A program made the position numbers and the translations under genes. 64,000 nucleotides of DNA. Source: Bordetella sp. BOR01. GTDB taxonomy: Bacteria > Pseudomonadota > Gammaproteobacteria > Burkholderiales > Burkholderiaceae_B. Positions 34,830-43,241 of the stretch are shown piece after piece; the first letter of the stretch is position 1; every line of letters starts with the position of its first letter. The stretch lies in contig NZ_JAHUWT010000002.1 in NCBI RefSeq assembly GCF_019218885.1, positions 124,001 through 188,000 on the forward strand, given 5' to 3'. Under the pieces are notes generated by a model. The model saw only the letters and a list, made by a program, of their open reading frames with translations, had not been told where the DNA came from and did no database searches.

Positions 34830-35518
34830 TGAGCATGGGATTTAGAGTCTTTGAACGTGGCTGGCAACCAGTACCCGACCTGGTCGAACAATTTCGCAAC
34901 CTGCCGGTCGCCAACATCAGCGATGTCATGGGCCGGCTCAATGCAGGCGGAGACCGGTTGCGGCCGCATCACGACAGAACTTACCTGTGCGGCCAGGCGT
35001 TGACTGTCAAGACGCGCCCCGGCGACAACCTGATGGTGCACCATGCGCTGGACATCGTGCGGGCCGGCGAAGTCATCGTCGTTGATGCGGGCGGCGACAC
35101 CACCAATGCCATCGTCGGAGAATTCATGGTGTCGCACGCCATGCGGGCGGGCGCGGCGGGAGTGGTCATAGATGGCGCCATCCGCGATGTCGGCGCAATA
35201 CGCGCGGGCAGTTTTCCGGTCTATGCCGCCGGCGTGACGCATCGGGGCCCCTATAAGGATGGCCCGGGCGAACTCAATGTTGCCGTTTCCGTGGGCGGCA
35301 TGGTGGTCAACCCTGGCGACATCATCGTCGGCGACGAAGATGGCCTGCTGGCGATCGCGCTGGCCGATGCGGAAGAGGTGCTCCAGGCTGCCTTGCTCAA
35401 GCAGAAGGCCGAACAACAGCAGTGGGAGCGGATCCACGCCGGCACGAACGACCGTCGCTGGGTGGGCGAGGCCCTGCGCAAAGGCGGATGCACGTTCGTT
35501 TCGCGCTCGGAACCCTGA
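34826..35518 (+). CDS. RraA-family protein, probable 4-hydroxy-4-methyl-2-oxoglutarate-type aldolase
   Basis: A 230-residue protein of the same family as the one at 2336 but clearly a distinct paralog. The active-site motif is DGAIRDV, with VVDAGGD upstream and PGDIIVGDEDG downstream. The enzymes split pyruvate from 4-hydroxy-2-oxo acids. The ATG overlaps the oxoprolinase stop (ATGATG/TGA), with AAAGGATC just upstream, so the two are translated together. In order with the aminotransferase 12 bp downstream, it would act after transamination of the amino acid released by the oxoprolinase. Confidence 0.88.
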   Translation: MMSMGFRVFERGWQPVPDLVEQFRNLPVANISDVMGRLNAGGDRLRPHHDRTYLCGQALTVKTRPGDNLMVHHALDIVRAGEVIVVDAGGDTTNAIVGEFMVSHAMRAGAAGVVIDGAIRDVGAIRAGSFPVYAAGVTHRGPYKDGPGELNVAVSVGGMVVNPGDIIVGDEDGLLAIALADAEEVLQAALLKQKAEQQQWERIHAGTNDRRWVGEALRKGGCTFVSRSEP

Positions 35519-35530
35519 GGCCGTACACGC

Positions 35531-36745
35531 ATGCGAGAGCCAGACATGACGTTCTATTCCAACGCTGTGCAGCGCATTCAACCATCGGCCACCATGCTGG
35601 TGGCGCAACGCGCGCGCGATCTCAAGATCCAGGGCCGCGACATCATTTCATTGAGTACCGGCGAACCTGATTTCGCCACACCCGCGCACATCCAGGAAGC
35701 CGCGCGCAAGGCCGCCGCCGAGGGAAAGACCAAGTACCCGCCGGTGAATGGCGTCAATGAATTGCGCGAGGCCGTGGTCCGGAAATTCAAGGCCGAGAAT
35801 GGCATCGACTACGATCCGGCCCAGGTCATTGTGTGCAATGGTGCCAAGCAGGCCATCTCCAATGCACTGATCGCCACGGTCAATGCCGGCGACGAAGTGA
35901 TCATTCCTGTGCCTTACTGGGTCTCGTATCCCGAACTGGTGACGCTGCTGGGCGGCGTGCCCGTATATGCCCAGACATCCGCGCCCGGTTTCAAACTGAG
36001 CGCGGCCGAATTGGAAGCGAGAATTACCCCGCGCACTAAATGGCTGGTCCTGAATTCTCCCTGCAATCCTACGGGGGCCACCTACAGCGCCGCCGAGTTG
36101 CGGCAGCTTGCACAGGTGCTGCTTCGCCATCCGCAGGTGCACGTCATGACCGACGACATCTACGAGCACCTGGTCTATGACGATAATGTCTTCGCCACGC
36201 TTGCGCAGGTCGAGCCAAGCCTGAAAGACCGCACTCTCACGATAAACGGCGTCTCGAAAGCCTATGCCATGACGGGGTGGAGAATCGGGTACGCCGCAGG
36301 CGAAAGCGGATTGATCAAGACCATGGCCAAAGTACAGAGCCAATTGACGTCGGGTGCCTGCTCTGTTGCGCAGTGGGCCGCGGTGGCGGCGCTGACCGGC
36401 CCGCTGGAGCAAGTCCGCCAGTTTCAGGCGGTTTATGCTCAACGGCGAGCGCTGGCCAGCGACATACTGGCCAACGCTCCCGGGCTGGAATGCTCGCGGC
36501 CGGAAGGCGCCTTCTATCTATTTCCAAATTGCGAGGCTCTGCTCGGACGGAATGCCCCCGACGGTAAACCTCTCGATACGGACGTGGACTTCTGCGCCGC
36601 GCTGCTCGATGCGACGGGTGTAGCGGCCGTGCCTGGCACGGCTTTCGGAAGGCCGGGAAACTTCCGCATTACCTACGCAATAGAAACCGCCGCATTGAAA
36701 GAAGCCTGCGAGCGTACCAAGAGGTTTTGCGAAACGCTTGAATGA
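35531..36745 (+). CDS. PLP-dependent class I aminotransferase, aspartate-aminotransferase-like
   Basis: A 404-residue fold-type I enzyme. It has the N-terminal ISLSTGEPDF substrate block, the cofactor-binding NGAKQAISNAL, the NSPCNPTG loop and the Schiff-base lysine in NGVSKAYAMTGWRIGY. It resembles the AspC/AatA group of subgroup I-gamma, which also accept glutamate-like amino acids. The first ATG at 35531 follows the RraA stop by 12 bp; the ATG at 35546 is an alternative that fits the family N-terminus better. Its place in the operon suggests it turns a glutamate-like amino acid from the oxoprolinase into its 2-oxo acid for the aldolase. Confidence 0.92.
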   Translation: MREPDMTFYSNAVQRIQPSATMLVAQRARDLKIQGRDIISLSTGEPDFATPAHIQEAARKAAAEGKTKYPPVNGVNELREAVVRKFKAENGIDYDPAQVIVCNGAKQAISNALIATVNAGDEVIIPVPYWVSYPELVTLLGGVPVYAQTSAPGFKLSAAELEARITPRTKWLVLNSPCNPTGATYSAAELRQLAQVLLRHPQVHVMTDDIYEHLVYDDNVFATLAQVEPSLKDRTLTINGVSKAYAMTGWRIGYAAGESGLIKTMAKVQSQLTSGACSVAQWAAVAALTGPLEQVRQFQAVYAQRRALASDILANAPGLECSRPEGAFYLFPNCEALLGRNAPDGKPLDTDVDFCAALLDATGVAAVPGTAFGRPGNFRITYAIETAALKEACERTKRFCETLE

Positions 36746-36837
36746 TTTCCTGGCGGCGAACAACGCACATCCGGCTTGGGTGAATTCCCAGGTGCACGCT
36801 TTCTATTTCGCATCTGTCACGGAGCCGGTCTGCGGGG

Positions 36838-37083
36838 GGCTGCAGCCTGACGCTGCGCGCGCTGGAGCTAAGCTACAACTACATCACCGGTGAAACCGTC
36901 AATTTCTCCGAGCCCATGGATGCCGAGATGGTCTATGTCTCGCGCGTGGTGGCGGCCAAGTTCATTCCCATCCACATGCCTACGGGCAGCCGCTGGACGC
37001 TCGCCGACGCGCGAGCCCGCATGGGTCCGGCGCTGCTCGCTTGCGCACGCGGCATCACCAACGCGGTGCGGCCCATTACCTGA
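36838..37083 (+). pseudogene. Remnant of an IclR-family regulator gene
   Basis: The frame reads GGCSLTLRALELSYNYI, then directly TGETVNFSEPMDAEMVYVSRVV and FIPIHMPTGSRW before a stop at 37081. These are recognisable pieces of an IclR protein: the end of the winged helix (compare KFALTPRILELGYSYL in the intact IclR protein at 61687) joined to the ligand domain with the helix between them missing, and the rest of the ligand domain scrambled. No start codon or helix-turn-helix is present. It occupies most of the 428-bp gap between the aminotransferase and DUF72 genes and was probably the former regulator of one of them. Confidence 0.7.
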
Positions 37084-37173
37084 AAGCGCGAACCGAATGG
37101 GAGGGGAGGCATCGCGCATTGCCTGTGGCCACCGATCTCCTTTACATTGCTCTCAAAGAGAGCAATTACCAGC

Positions 37174-38229
37174 ATGCAAGATGATCTTTTCGGAGACGCG
37201 CTTCTCCAACCCCCGGCGACCCTTCCGACCAATGCGGCATCCGATGCGAGTCCCGCGTTCTCCGCCCTGCGAAGCATGGCCAAGGTGCTTCCCGCCCCTG
37301 CGGGGGACGGCTGGCGCGCGCTTGCGCGGCAGTTTTCGGCGCAGCTGCGTTTCGGAGTCTCTACCTGGTCGTATCCGGGCTGGGAAGGGCTGGTCTGGGA
37401 TGGGGAATACGATTCGAGCACGCTGTCCAAGCATGGCCTGGGCGCCTACCATCAGCACCCGCTGCTGCGCACGGTTTGTGTGGACCGCACTTTCTGGCGC
37501 CCGTTGACGGCCGGCCAGTATGCAGCTTATGCGGGGCAGGTCGATGATGACTTCCGTTTCGTCGTCAAATGTCCCGCCAGTGTGACCGACGCCCAGGTGC
37601 GCAGCGAGGAAGGCAAGGCGCGCGAGGCCAATCCGGGTTTTCTCGATCCGGCTCAGGCCATCGAAGATTTTGTCCAGCCGGTGCTCGAGGGCCTGGGCGC
37701 CAAGCTCGGGGTTCTGGTGTTCCAGCTGAGCCCTTTGCCCTGGAGCTGGCTGAGCCGCCCGGCATCGATGCTGGAGAAACTGGGCTGCATGCTGGCGGCT
37801 GTCCGGCAGGCTTTGTCCGCGCATGACGCTGTGATTGTCGCGGTCGAGGTTCGAGACCCTGAACTACTGGGCCAGGCGCTGGTTGACACGCTCAAGGCGC
37901 ATGGCGCCACTTTCTGCCTGGGCCTGCATGGCAAGATGCCGCCGATCGAAGAGCAACTGCCCATGCTGCGTGCGCTATGGCCGGGGCCGCTGGTCTGCCG
38001 ATGGAACCTGAATCGCATTTTTGGCGCGTATGGCTATGCCGACGCGCAGAAGAAGCATGATCCGTTCAATGCCATTCTCAGCGAGGATCCCCACACGCGC
38101 GCGGTGCTTGCGCGCACGATACGCGGGATCACAGGCGCGGGCCAGCCCGCCTATGTGACGGTCAGCAACGATGCCGAGGGCTGCGCGCCGCTCTCTATCC
38201 AGAAGCTGGCCCAAGCTATTGCCGAGTAG
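37174..38229 (+). CDS. DUF72 family protein (TIM-barrel-like, function unknown)
   Basis: A 351-residue protein of the DUF72 family. Family landmarks are FGVSTWSYPGWEGLVW near residue 65, VDRTFWRP, FRFVVKCPASVTDA and a late VCRWNLNRIFGAYGY. DUF72 proteins have a TIM-barrel fold resembling endonuclease IV or xylose isomerase but no agreed activity. This member has a longer, proline-rich N-terminus (about 60 residues) than most and uses NLNR where many have a more basic loop. I start at the ATG at 37174; a TTG nine codons upstream is less likely. It stands alone between the IclR remnant and the iron operon. Confidence 0.88.
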   Translation: MQDDLFGDALLQPPATLPTNAASDASPAFSALRSMAKVLPAPAGDGWRALARQFSAQLRFGVSTWSYPGWEGLVWDGEYDSSTLSKHGLGAYHQHPLLRTVCVDRTFWRPLTAGQYAAYAGQVDDDFRFVVKCPASVTDAQVRSEEGKAREANPGFLDPAQAIEDFVQPVLEGLGAKLGVLVFQLSPLPWSWLSRPASMLEKLGCMLAAVRQALSAHDAVIVAVEVRDPELLGQALVDTLKAHGATFCLGLHGKMPPIEEQLPMLRALWPGPLVCRWNLNRIFGAYGYADAQKKHDPFNAILSEDPHTRAVLARTIRGITGAGQPAYVTVSNDAEGCAPLSIQKLAQAIAE

Positions 38230-38395
38230 AGCCTGCCTGCTCCGTCATTGGAATATGTTTCGGTCGCCGACTCAGCCTGGTGCTTGGGTTCAATGCATGT
38301 GTGTTCGGTCAACGGCCGGCAATCCATAGCCAAGACCAATCGATAGTCCGGCAAGCAGCGCGGTCTTGCGGTATCCGTCCGTTACGTTATAAAAT

Positions 38396-38414
38396 GCGAA
38401 TGATTATCATTAGT
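38396..38414. promoter_or_regulatory. Fur box upstream of the sigma factor gene
   Basis: The 19-mer beginning GCGAATGATTATC agrees with the classical Fur consensus at 14 of 19 positions and keeps the core AATGAT-TATCATTA inverted repeat. It lies about 45 bp before the GTG of the FecI-like gene, placing the whole signalling operon under iron control. The 228-bp gap before it holds no gene. Confidence 0.75.
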
Positions 38415-38457
38415 TATCGGTCCGCACACGTGCTCGACCAGCATTAAGGAGGGCGTC

Positions 38458-38964
38458 GTGTCGGCGGCCGATAGTGCAACGCAGCAGGTTCACACCCTGT
38501 ACACCAATCATCATGGTTGGCTGTACGGCTGGCTGCGCCGCAAGCTCGGCAATGCCTGCGACGCGGCGGACCTGGCGCACGACACTTTCGTGCGGGTCAT
38601 GGTTTCCCGCCGGCTGCCGGCGCAACTGGGCGAGGAGCCCCGTGCGTTGCTCACCCACATCGCCAAGGGCCTGGTCATCGACCACTGGCGGCGGCAGGAC
38701 GTGGAACGCGCCTACCTCGAAGCGGTGGCCCATTTGCCGGAACCAGAAGCACCGTCACCGGAAACGCGCCTGCTCGTCATCGAGGCGTTGATGCGCATCG
38801 ACGCCATGCTGACCAGCCTGCCGGCGCGTACGCGCGAAGTGTTCCTGCTGGCTCAGCTCGACGGACTGACGCTGCACCAGATCGCCGAGCGCACGCACAC
38901 TCCAGTGATCACCGTGCGTCGGCACATCCGCAAGGCGCTGATGGCCTGCATGGCCGTCGCCTGA
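38458..38964 (+). CDS. FecI-like ECF sigma factor
   Basis: A 168-residue extracytoplasmic-function sigma factor of the iron-starvation group. Region 2 is seen as the CDAADLAHDTFVRVM helix with the following WRRQDVERAYLEA, and region 4 as LPARTREVFLLAQLDGLTLHQIAERTHTPVITVRRHIRKAL. It starts with GTG at 38458, preceded at the right distance by AAGGAGG. It presumably directs RNA polymerase to the receptor gene at 40111 when the receptor and anti-sigma factor sense the ferric siderophore. The FecR-like gene begins 20 bp downstream and a Fur box lies upstream. Confidence 0.92.
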   Translation: MSAADSATQQVHTLYTNHHGWLYGWLRRKLGNACDAADLAHDTFVRVMVSRRLPAQLGEEPRALLTHIAKGLVIDHWRRQDVERAYLEAVAHLPEPEAPSPETRLLVIEALMRIDAMLTSLPARTREVFLLAQLDGLTLHQIAERTHTPVITVRRHIRKALMACMAVA

Positions 38965-38984
38965 CACGATCGGGGTATTCCGCG

Positions 38985-39950
38985 ATGTCATCCGCTGCCG
39001 CTATCGACACCGACTTGCTCAAGGAAGCCGCCGACTGGGCCGTGACCCTCCACTACGACACGCCAACCGACGCCGAGCGCCAAGCGTTCGACCGTTGGCG
39101 CCGGCAGAGCCCAGCGCACGAGGCTGCCTGGGCTCGCGCGCAAGCCGTTTTTCGTACATTCAACCAGATGCCCGCCAACATCGGCAAGGATGCGCTCAAG
39201 AGGCTGGAGCACCGTCACGACCGGCGGCGGGCCCTGCGCCTGCTTGGCTTGGTGTTGCTGGCTGCACCGGCTGGCTGGCTGGCTTGGCGCCACACACCCT
39301 GGCAGGAATGGACAGCCGACCTGCGCGCCGGCACCGGCGAGCAGAAGACTGTCACCCTGGTCGATGGCACGCGGCTGGTGCTCAATACCGCGACGGCCGT
39401 GGATGTGGCTTTCACCGCCACCGAACGGCGCCTCGCCCTGGTCGCCGGCGAAATCTTCATTACCACCGCGCAAGACCCGTCGCCCGCGCGGCGCCCCTTC
39501 ATCGTGCGCACCGTCCAGGGCAGCCTGCGGCCACTTGGCACCCGCTTCAACGTGCGCCGTCTCAACGACAGTACCCGCGTCGCCGTGTTCGAGGGCGCGG
39601 TCGAAGTGTGCCCGGTCACCTCCACCCAGGCGACCATTGTGCAGGCTGGCGAACAGATGGCGTTCACGGCCGGCGCACTGCAAGCCGTGCAGCCGGCCGA
39701 CGACAACGCCGTCCTGTGGAAGCGCGGCATGCTCCTGGCCAAGGATATGCGCCTCGGCGACGTGATCGCCGAACTGGCCCGCTACCGCCCCGGCGTACTG
39801 CGCTGTGACCCGGCAGTGGCCGATATGCTCACATCCGGCGCCCTCTCGTTGACCGACACCGATGCTGCTCTGGCACTGTTGTCCAGCACGTTGCCGCTGC
39901 GCATCGAGTACCGCACGCGCTACTGGGTCACGGTCGTGCCCCGTCTCTGA
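38985..39950 (+). CDS. FecR-like anti-sigma factor/sensor
   Basis: A 321-residue single-pass membrane regulator. The cytosolic N-terminus (DUF4880-type: DLLKEAADWAVTLHYDTPTDAERQAF, W-R-R motif) binds the sigma factor; one helix (LLGLVLLAAPAGWLAW, about residues 83-98) crosses the membrane; the periplasmic part has the FecR domain (TVTLVDGTRLVLNTATAVDVAF, GEIFITTAQ, FNVRRLNDSTRVAVFEGAV). It relays receptor occupancy to the FecI-like factor. I start at the ATG at 38985, although the frame is open upstream through the sigma gene. Confidence 0.92.
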   Translation: MSSAAAIDTDLLKEAADWAVTLHYDTPTDAERQAFDRWRRQSPAHEAAWARAQAVFRTFNQMPANIGKDALKRLEHRHDRRRALRLLGLVLLAAPAGWLAWRHTPWQEWTADLRAGTGEQKTVTLVDGTRLVLNTATAVDVAFTATERRLALVAGEIFITTAQDPSPARRPFIVRTVQGSLRPLGTRFNVRRLNDSTRVAVFEGAVEVCPVTSTQATIVQAGEQMAFTAGALQAVQPADDNAVLWKRGMLLAKDMRLGDVIAELARYRPGVLRCDPAVADMLTSGALSLTDTDAALALLSSTLPLRIEYRTRYWVTVVPRL

Positions 39951-40110
39951 TCCGCTGGTCGTCGGCGCCGCCTGAGCGCTGACGTGCGACACCCAGGCAA
40001 AAAGTATGTCGAGAGGTGATCACTTTTTCCGCCTCGTCCGGTGTGTCTGGTGAAAGCGCGTCTTTCGGCGCGCCAGAACGAACACCAACACATCGACGAA
40101 AGGTACTGAC

Positions 40111-42672
40111 ATGGTCTTCAGGCGTCCTCGCTCTCGGCGACTGGCCCGCGGGGCGGGTCTCGCTTCTTCTTCCACCATCCGTTCACGCGGCGACGCTCTA
40201 CTGGCGTTCAAGGCCAAGGGGTTCGTATTTGTCATCGGCTGCGCCCTGGCTGGTGCAGCCGCGCTCGCGCCCAGCCCTGTGCTGGCCGCCGAGTCTGCTA
40301 CCGGCTCGGCCAGCCGGGAATACGCCCTTTCCGCTGGACGGCTGAGCGACGTGCTGGCGGAGTTCGCCGCTGCATCGGGCGTGCAACTGATATTCGATCC
40401 GAACATCCTGGCCGGCCTGCGCAGCAGTGGTTTGCAAGGCCGTTACGGCGTACGCGAAGGCTTCGCGCGCCTGCTCGCGGGCAGTGGCTACGAGTTGGTG
40501 GACATGGGCGCCCGCCGCTATTCACTGCGTCAGATGACGGCGGACGACAGCGGCGCCATCAATCTGGCGCCCGTGACCGTGACAGGTACGGCAATCAATC
40601 CGAATTCGACGATGACGCCGATGCCGGCTTATGCGGGCGGACAGATCGCGCGCGGCGGCCAGGTCGGGATGCTTGGCAACAAGGATGTAATGGATACGCC
40701 GTTCAGCCTGATCAGCTACACGAACAAGACGATCCAGGATCAACAGGCGCGAACTGTTCAGGATGTATTGAACAATGATCCCTCTGTTGTAGCGAGCACC
40801 TCGAGCGGGACTCCCCACGATTACCAGGTCATCCGGGGATTTGGCGGTTACGGAATCGACGGCACCCGTACCCTCAATGGTGTAGCCGGTATGGCACCCC
40901 TATTTTTCCCATCGGCCGACTACATTGAACGCGTGGAGATTCTCAAAGGTCCAAGCGCACTCCTGAACGGTATGACGCTTGCGTCCGCAGCGGTCACCGG
41001 CGCTCTTGGTGGCTCGGTCAATCTAGTTACGAAGCGCGCAACGGAGGAACCGATCACGGAGCTGACTGCACGCTATGTGTCGAAATCCCAAATTGGTACA
41101 CACCTTGACGTCGGCCGTCGTTTCGGAGCAAGCAATGAGTTCGGTATCCGATTCAACGGATCTATCGACGGAGGTCATACGCCAATCGATACGCAACACT
41201 CGAGAATCGGTAGCGCGGCGCTCAACCTGGACTATGCCGGCGATCGTGTCCGACTGTCAGCAGACTTTGCACATCAGTCCCAAAAGCTAGACCCGAATGG
41301 GGTATATATCCAGGCTCGATCTGTCGCCGACTCGCTATCATCCTTTCCCCGCGCACCAAGCTCGACAGTGAGTCTCGTTCCTTCCGGCTCGGAATATAAA
41401 ACCAAATCAACCATGGGCTTGATACGAGGCGAAGTCGACATACTTGACAATGTCACAGCCTATGCCGCCATAGGTAAGCAGAGCTCAGAGGCCGACTTGA
41501 ATGGCTACGAAAAGGTCCGGTTGCTCGACAGCACCGGCCGATACAGTATCGCGCGAGAAATACAACACTATTCGCGGGACATCCTATCTATGCAAGGCGG
41601 CATTCGGGCTACGGTGAATACCGGCCCAGTGGATCACGCTTTGAGCCTTAACCTATCTCGGTCAGAACTTACATACAAACGCGCGGAGTCTGAAGGAGCC
41701 TCTTCAATCATAGATTCCATCTATAACCCTGTATTTCCGTCCTTGCCCTCCGTTGCTGATCCCGGCGACCCCGTGAAGAGTTCCCAGACGACGGCGTCCA
41801 GCATTGGCTTTGCAGACACCTTATCCATATTGGATGAGCGTATCCAATTTATGGCCGGAATTCGCTATCAGGAAGCGGGTATCAAGAACTTCGATACTAA
41901 AACAGGATTGCTATCCTCGAAATACGACTCCAATGCCTGGACTCCAGCGTTTGGGCTGGTCGTCAAGCCCTGGCAAAACGTCTCGCTCTATGCCAACTAT
42001 ATCGAGGATCTGAGAGCAGGAACCATCGTCGGCACGACGTACGCGAATGCTGGCGAGGTATTCCCGCCATACACCACCAAGCAGTACGAGGCCGGTGTCA
42101 AGGCTGACTGGGGTCAGGTGATGACGACGTTGGCGGTGTTCCAGATCACCAAGCCCAGTTCAATTGCGGTAGACGATCCCGCGAGCGGGGCCTCAACATT
42201 GACGCAGGACGGTGAAGAGCGCACTCGCGGTATCGAGCTGAACGCCTATGGCGAACTCATGCGCGGCGTTCGGTTGATGGGCGGGCTTACCCTGCTCGAC
42301 GCCCGCCTGACCAAGACCGAAGGCGGTACGCTCGACGGCAAGAGGAACGATACCGCTCCGAAAGTCCGCGCGGTGATTGGCGCGGAATGGGACACACCCT
42401 TCGTGGAAGGACTGACGCTCACGGGTCGGCTGACCCATACTGGTGATGCGGTTGTCTCAACCACCTCCGGCGTCACTATTCCTTCATGGACAACGGTGGA
42501 CCTTGGTGCACGCTATGCCTTCAATTCTCCGTGGAACAAGAAACCTATCACCGTCCGTTTCAATGTCGATAATGTCTTCGACAAAGACTACTGGGCCGGT
42601 ACTTATGCGTCTGGCTTCGTGTACCGAGGTCAGCCGCGCACCTTTCGCCTTTCGGCGACATTCGCCTTCTGA
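40111..42672 (+). CDS. TonB-dependent siderophore receptor with N-terminal signalling domain
   Basis: An 853-residue outer-membrane receptor. After an unusually long, Arg-rich leader (signal core FVFVIGCALAGAAAL, cleavage near VLAAE, residue 60) comes a secretin/TonB N-terminal signalling domain (about 75-130: YALSAGRLSDVLAEFAAASG, RYGVREGFARLLAGSGYEL), then the plug (VTVTGT, VIRGFGGYGIDGTRTLNG) and a 22-strand barrel ending in SATFAF with the terminal Phe. AAAGG precedes the ATG. The signalling domain pairs it with the FecI/FecR-like proteins. Codon use and GC drop between about 40700 and 42100 and recover afterwards, suggesting that the barrel was exchanged. The ligand is unknown. Confidence 0.93.
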   Translation: MVFRRPRSRRLARGAGLASSSTIRSRGDALLAFKAKGFVFVIGCALAGAAALAPSPVLAAESATGSASREYALSAGRLSDVLAEFAAASGVQLIFDPNILAGLRSSGLQGRYGVREGFARLLAGSGYELVDMGARRYSLRQMTADDSGAINLAPVTVTGTAINPNSTMTPMPAYAGGQIARGGQVGMLGNKDVMDTPFSLISYTNKTIQDQQARTVQDVLNNDPSVVASTSSGTPHDYQVIRGFGGYGIDGTRTLNGVAGMAPLFFPSADYIERVEILKGPSALLNGMTLASAAVTGALGGSVNLVTKRATEEPITELTARYVSKSQIGTHLDVGRRFGASNEFGIRFNGSIDGGHTPIDTQHSRIGSAALNLDYAGDRVRLSADFAHQSQKLDPNGVYIQARSVADSLSSFPRAPSSTVSLVPSGSEYKTKSTMGLIRGEVDILDNVTAYAAIGKQSSEADLNGYEKVRLLDSTGRYSIAREIQHYSRDILSMQGGIRATVNTGPVDHALSLNLSRSELTYKRAESEGASSIIDSIYNPVFPSLPSVADPGDPVKSSQTTASSIGFADTLSILDERIQFMAGIRYQEAGIKNFDTKTGLLSSKYDSNAWTPAFGLVVKPWQNVSLYANYIEDLRAGTIVGTTYANAGEVFPPYTTKQYEAGVKADWGQVMTTLAVFQITKPSSIAVDDPASGASTLTQDGEERTRGIELNAYGELMRGVRLMGGLTLLDARLTKTEGGTLDGKRNDTAPKVRAVIGAEWDTPFVEGLTLTGRLTHTGDAVVSTTSGVTIPSWTTVDLGARYAFNSPWNKKPITVRFNVDNVFDKDYWAGTYASGFVYRGQPRTFRLSATFAF

Positions 42673-42675
42673 GCC

Positions 42676-42948
42676 ATGATCAAAATTCTCGCGCTGACGC
42701 TGACCATTCTCGGTTGTGCGTGTCTTTACCTCGCGAGCCCGAATCAAAAATGGCATTTACGGCCTTTCCCGCGAACGCCGTTTTTGGGCGCTGGCAGTCT
42801 GTTACTGGCGAGCGGCCTTGCTGCATGGATCGCGGCATTGCGGCCAGTATCCGGCTTCTTCATAACCCTGCATGTCGCGATGGCATGCCTGTTCGCCTTC
42901 CCATACATCGCCGTGCTCTGCGGCATCTGGAGAACCCGGCATGGCTGA
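42676..42948 (+). CDS. Small inner-membrane protein of an iron-uptake operon
   Basis: A 90-residue protein with about three hydrophobic segments (LALTLTILGCACLYLA, LGAGSLLLASGLAAWIAAL, FFITLHVAMACLFAFPYIAVL). I do not recognise a named family with certainty; small proteins like this (DUF3325/DUF3649-type) commonly sit between a ferric-siderophore receptor and a PepSY protein. It begins 3 bp after the receptor stop and overlaps the next gene by 8 bp, so the four genes form one transcript. A role in handling or reducing the imported siderophore is inferred only from position. Confidence 0.82.
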   Translation: MIKILALTLTILGCACLYLASPNQKWHLRPFPRTPFLGAGSLLLASGLAAWIAALRPVSGFFITLHVAMACLFAFPYIAVLCGIWRTRHG

Positions 42949-43234
42949 AAGAATCCGTCCCGACTGGTGGGGAAAGGCCAGTGCCGGCGCCATCCTCGGG
43001 CTAGGCCTGGCGCTCTCGCTGGTCGGCCTTTACGCCTATCTGGGGCCGGGGGGCATAGATGCGCCGGGCGGGCGCTACTCGCTGATGCGCTATCTGGAAG
43101 CGTTGGTCTGGATCGTGGTGTTCGGCTTCTGTTTCCTGTTTCGCAGCGGTCGCGCGGCCTGGGCGTGGCTAGGCGCAGCGAACCTGATTGCCTTCGCGGC
43201 GCTGTTTGCCTGCCGTTTCTATTTCTTCGCATGA
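42941..43234 (+). CDS. Small inner-membrane protein, DUF3649-like position
   Basis: A 97-residue protein with three predicted membrane segments (AGAILGLGLALSLVGLYAYL, YLEALVWIVVFGFCFLF, AWAWLGAANLIAFAALFAC). Its ATG lies inside the end of the preceding gene (ATGGCTGA overlap), the usual sign of coupling. It is probably the iron-transporter-like partner often found next to PepSY proteins, but the family assignment is tentative. Tyr, Phe and Arg are clustered at the C-terminus. Confidence 0.8.
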   Translation: MAERIRPDWWGKASAGAILGLGLALSLVGLYAYLGPGGIDAPGGRYSLMRYLEALVWIVVFGFCFLFRSGRAAWAWLGAANLIAFAALFACRFYFFA

Positions 43235-43241
43235 GGGCAGC

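Noticed and set aside
36746-36830. A frame reading FLAANNAHPAWVNSQVHAFYFA after the aminotransferase stop
   Set aside because: The codons look plausible but match no family I know and have no start; it may belong to the IclR scar or be chance.
42676-43234. Reading the two small membrane genes as one frameshifted gene
   Set aside because: Each has its own start, complete set of hydrophobic segments and normal ATG/TGA overlap, as in many iron-uptake operons.
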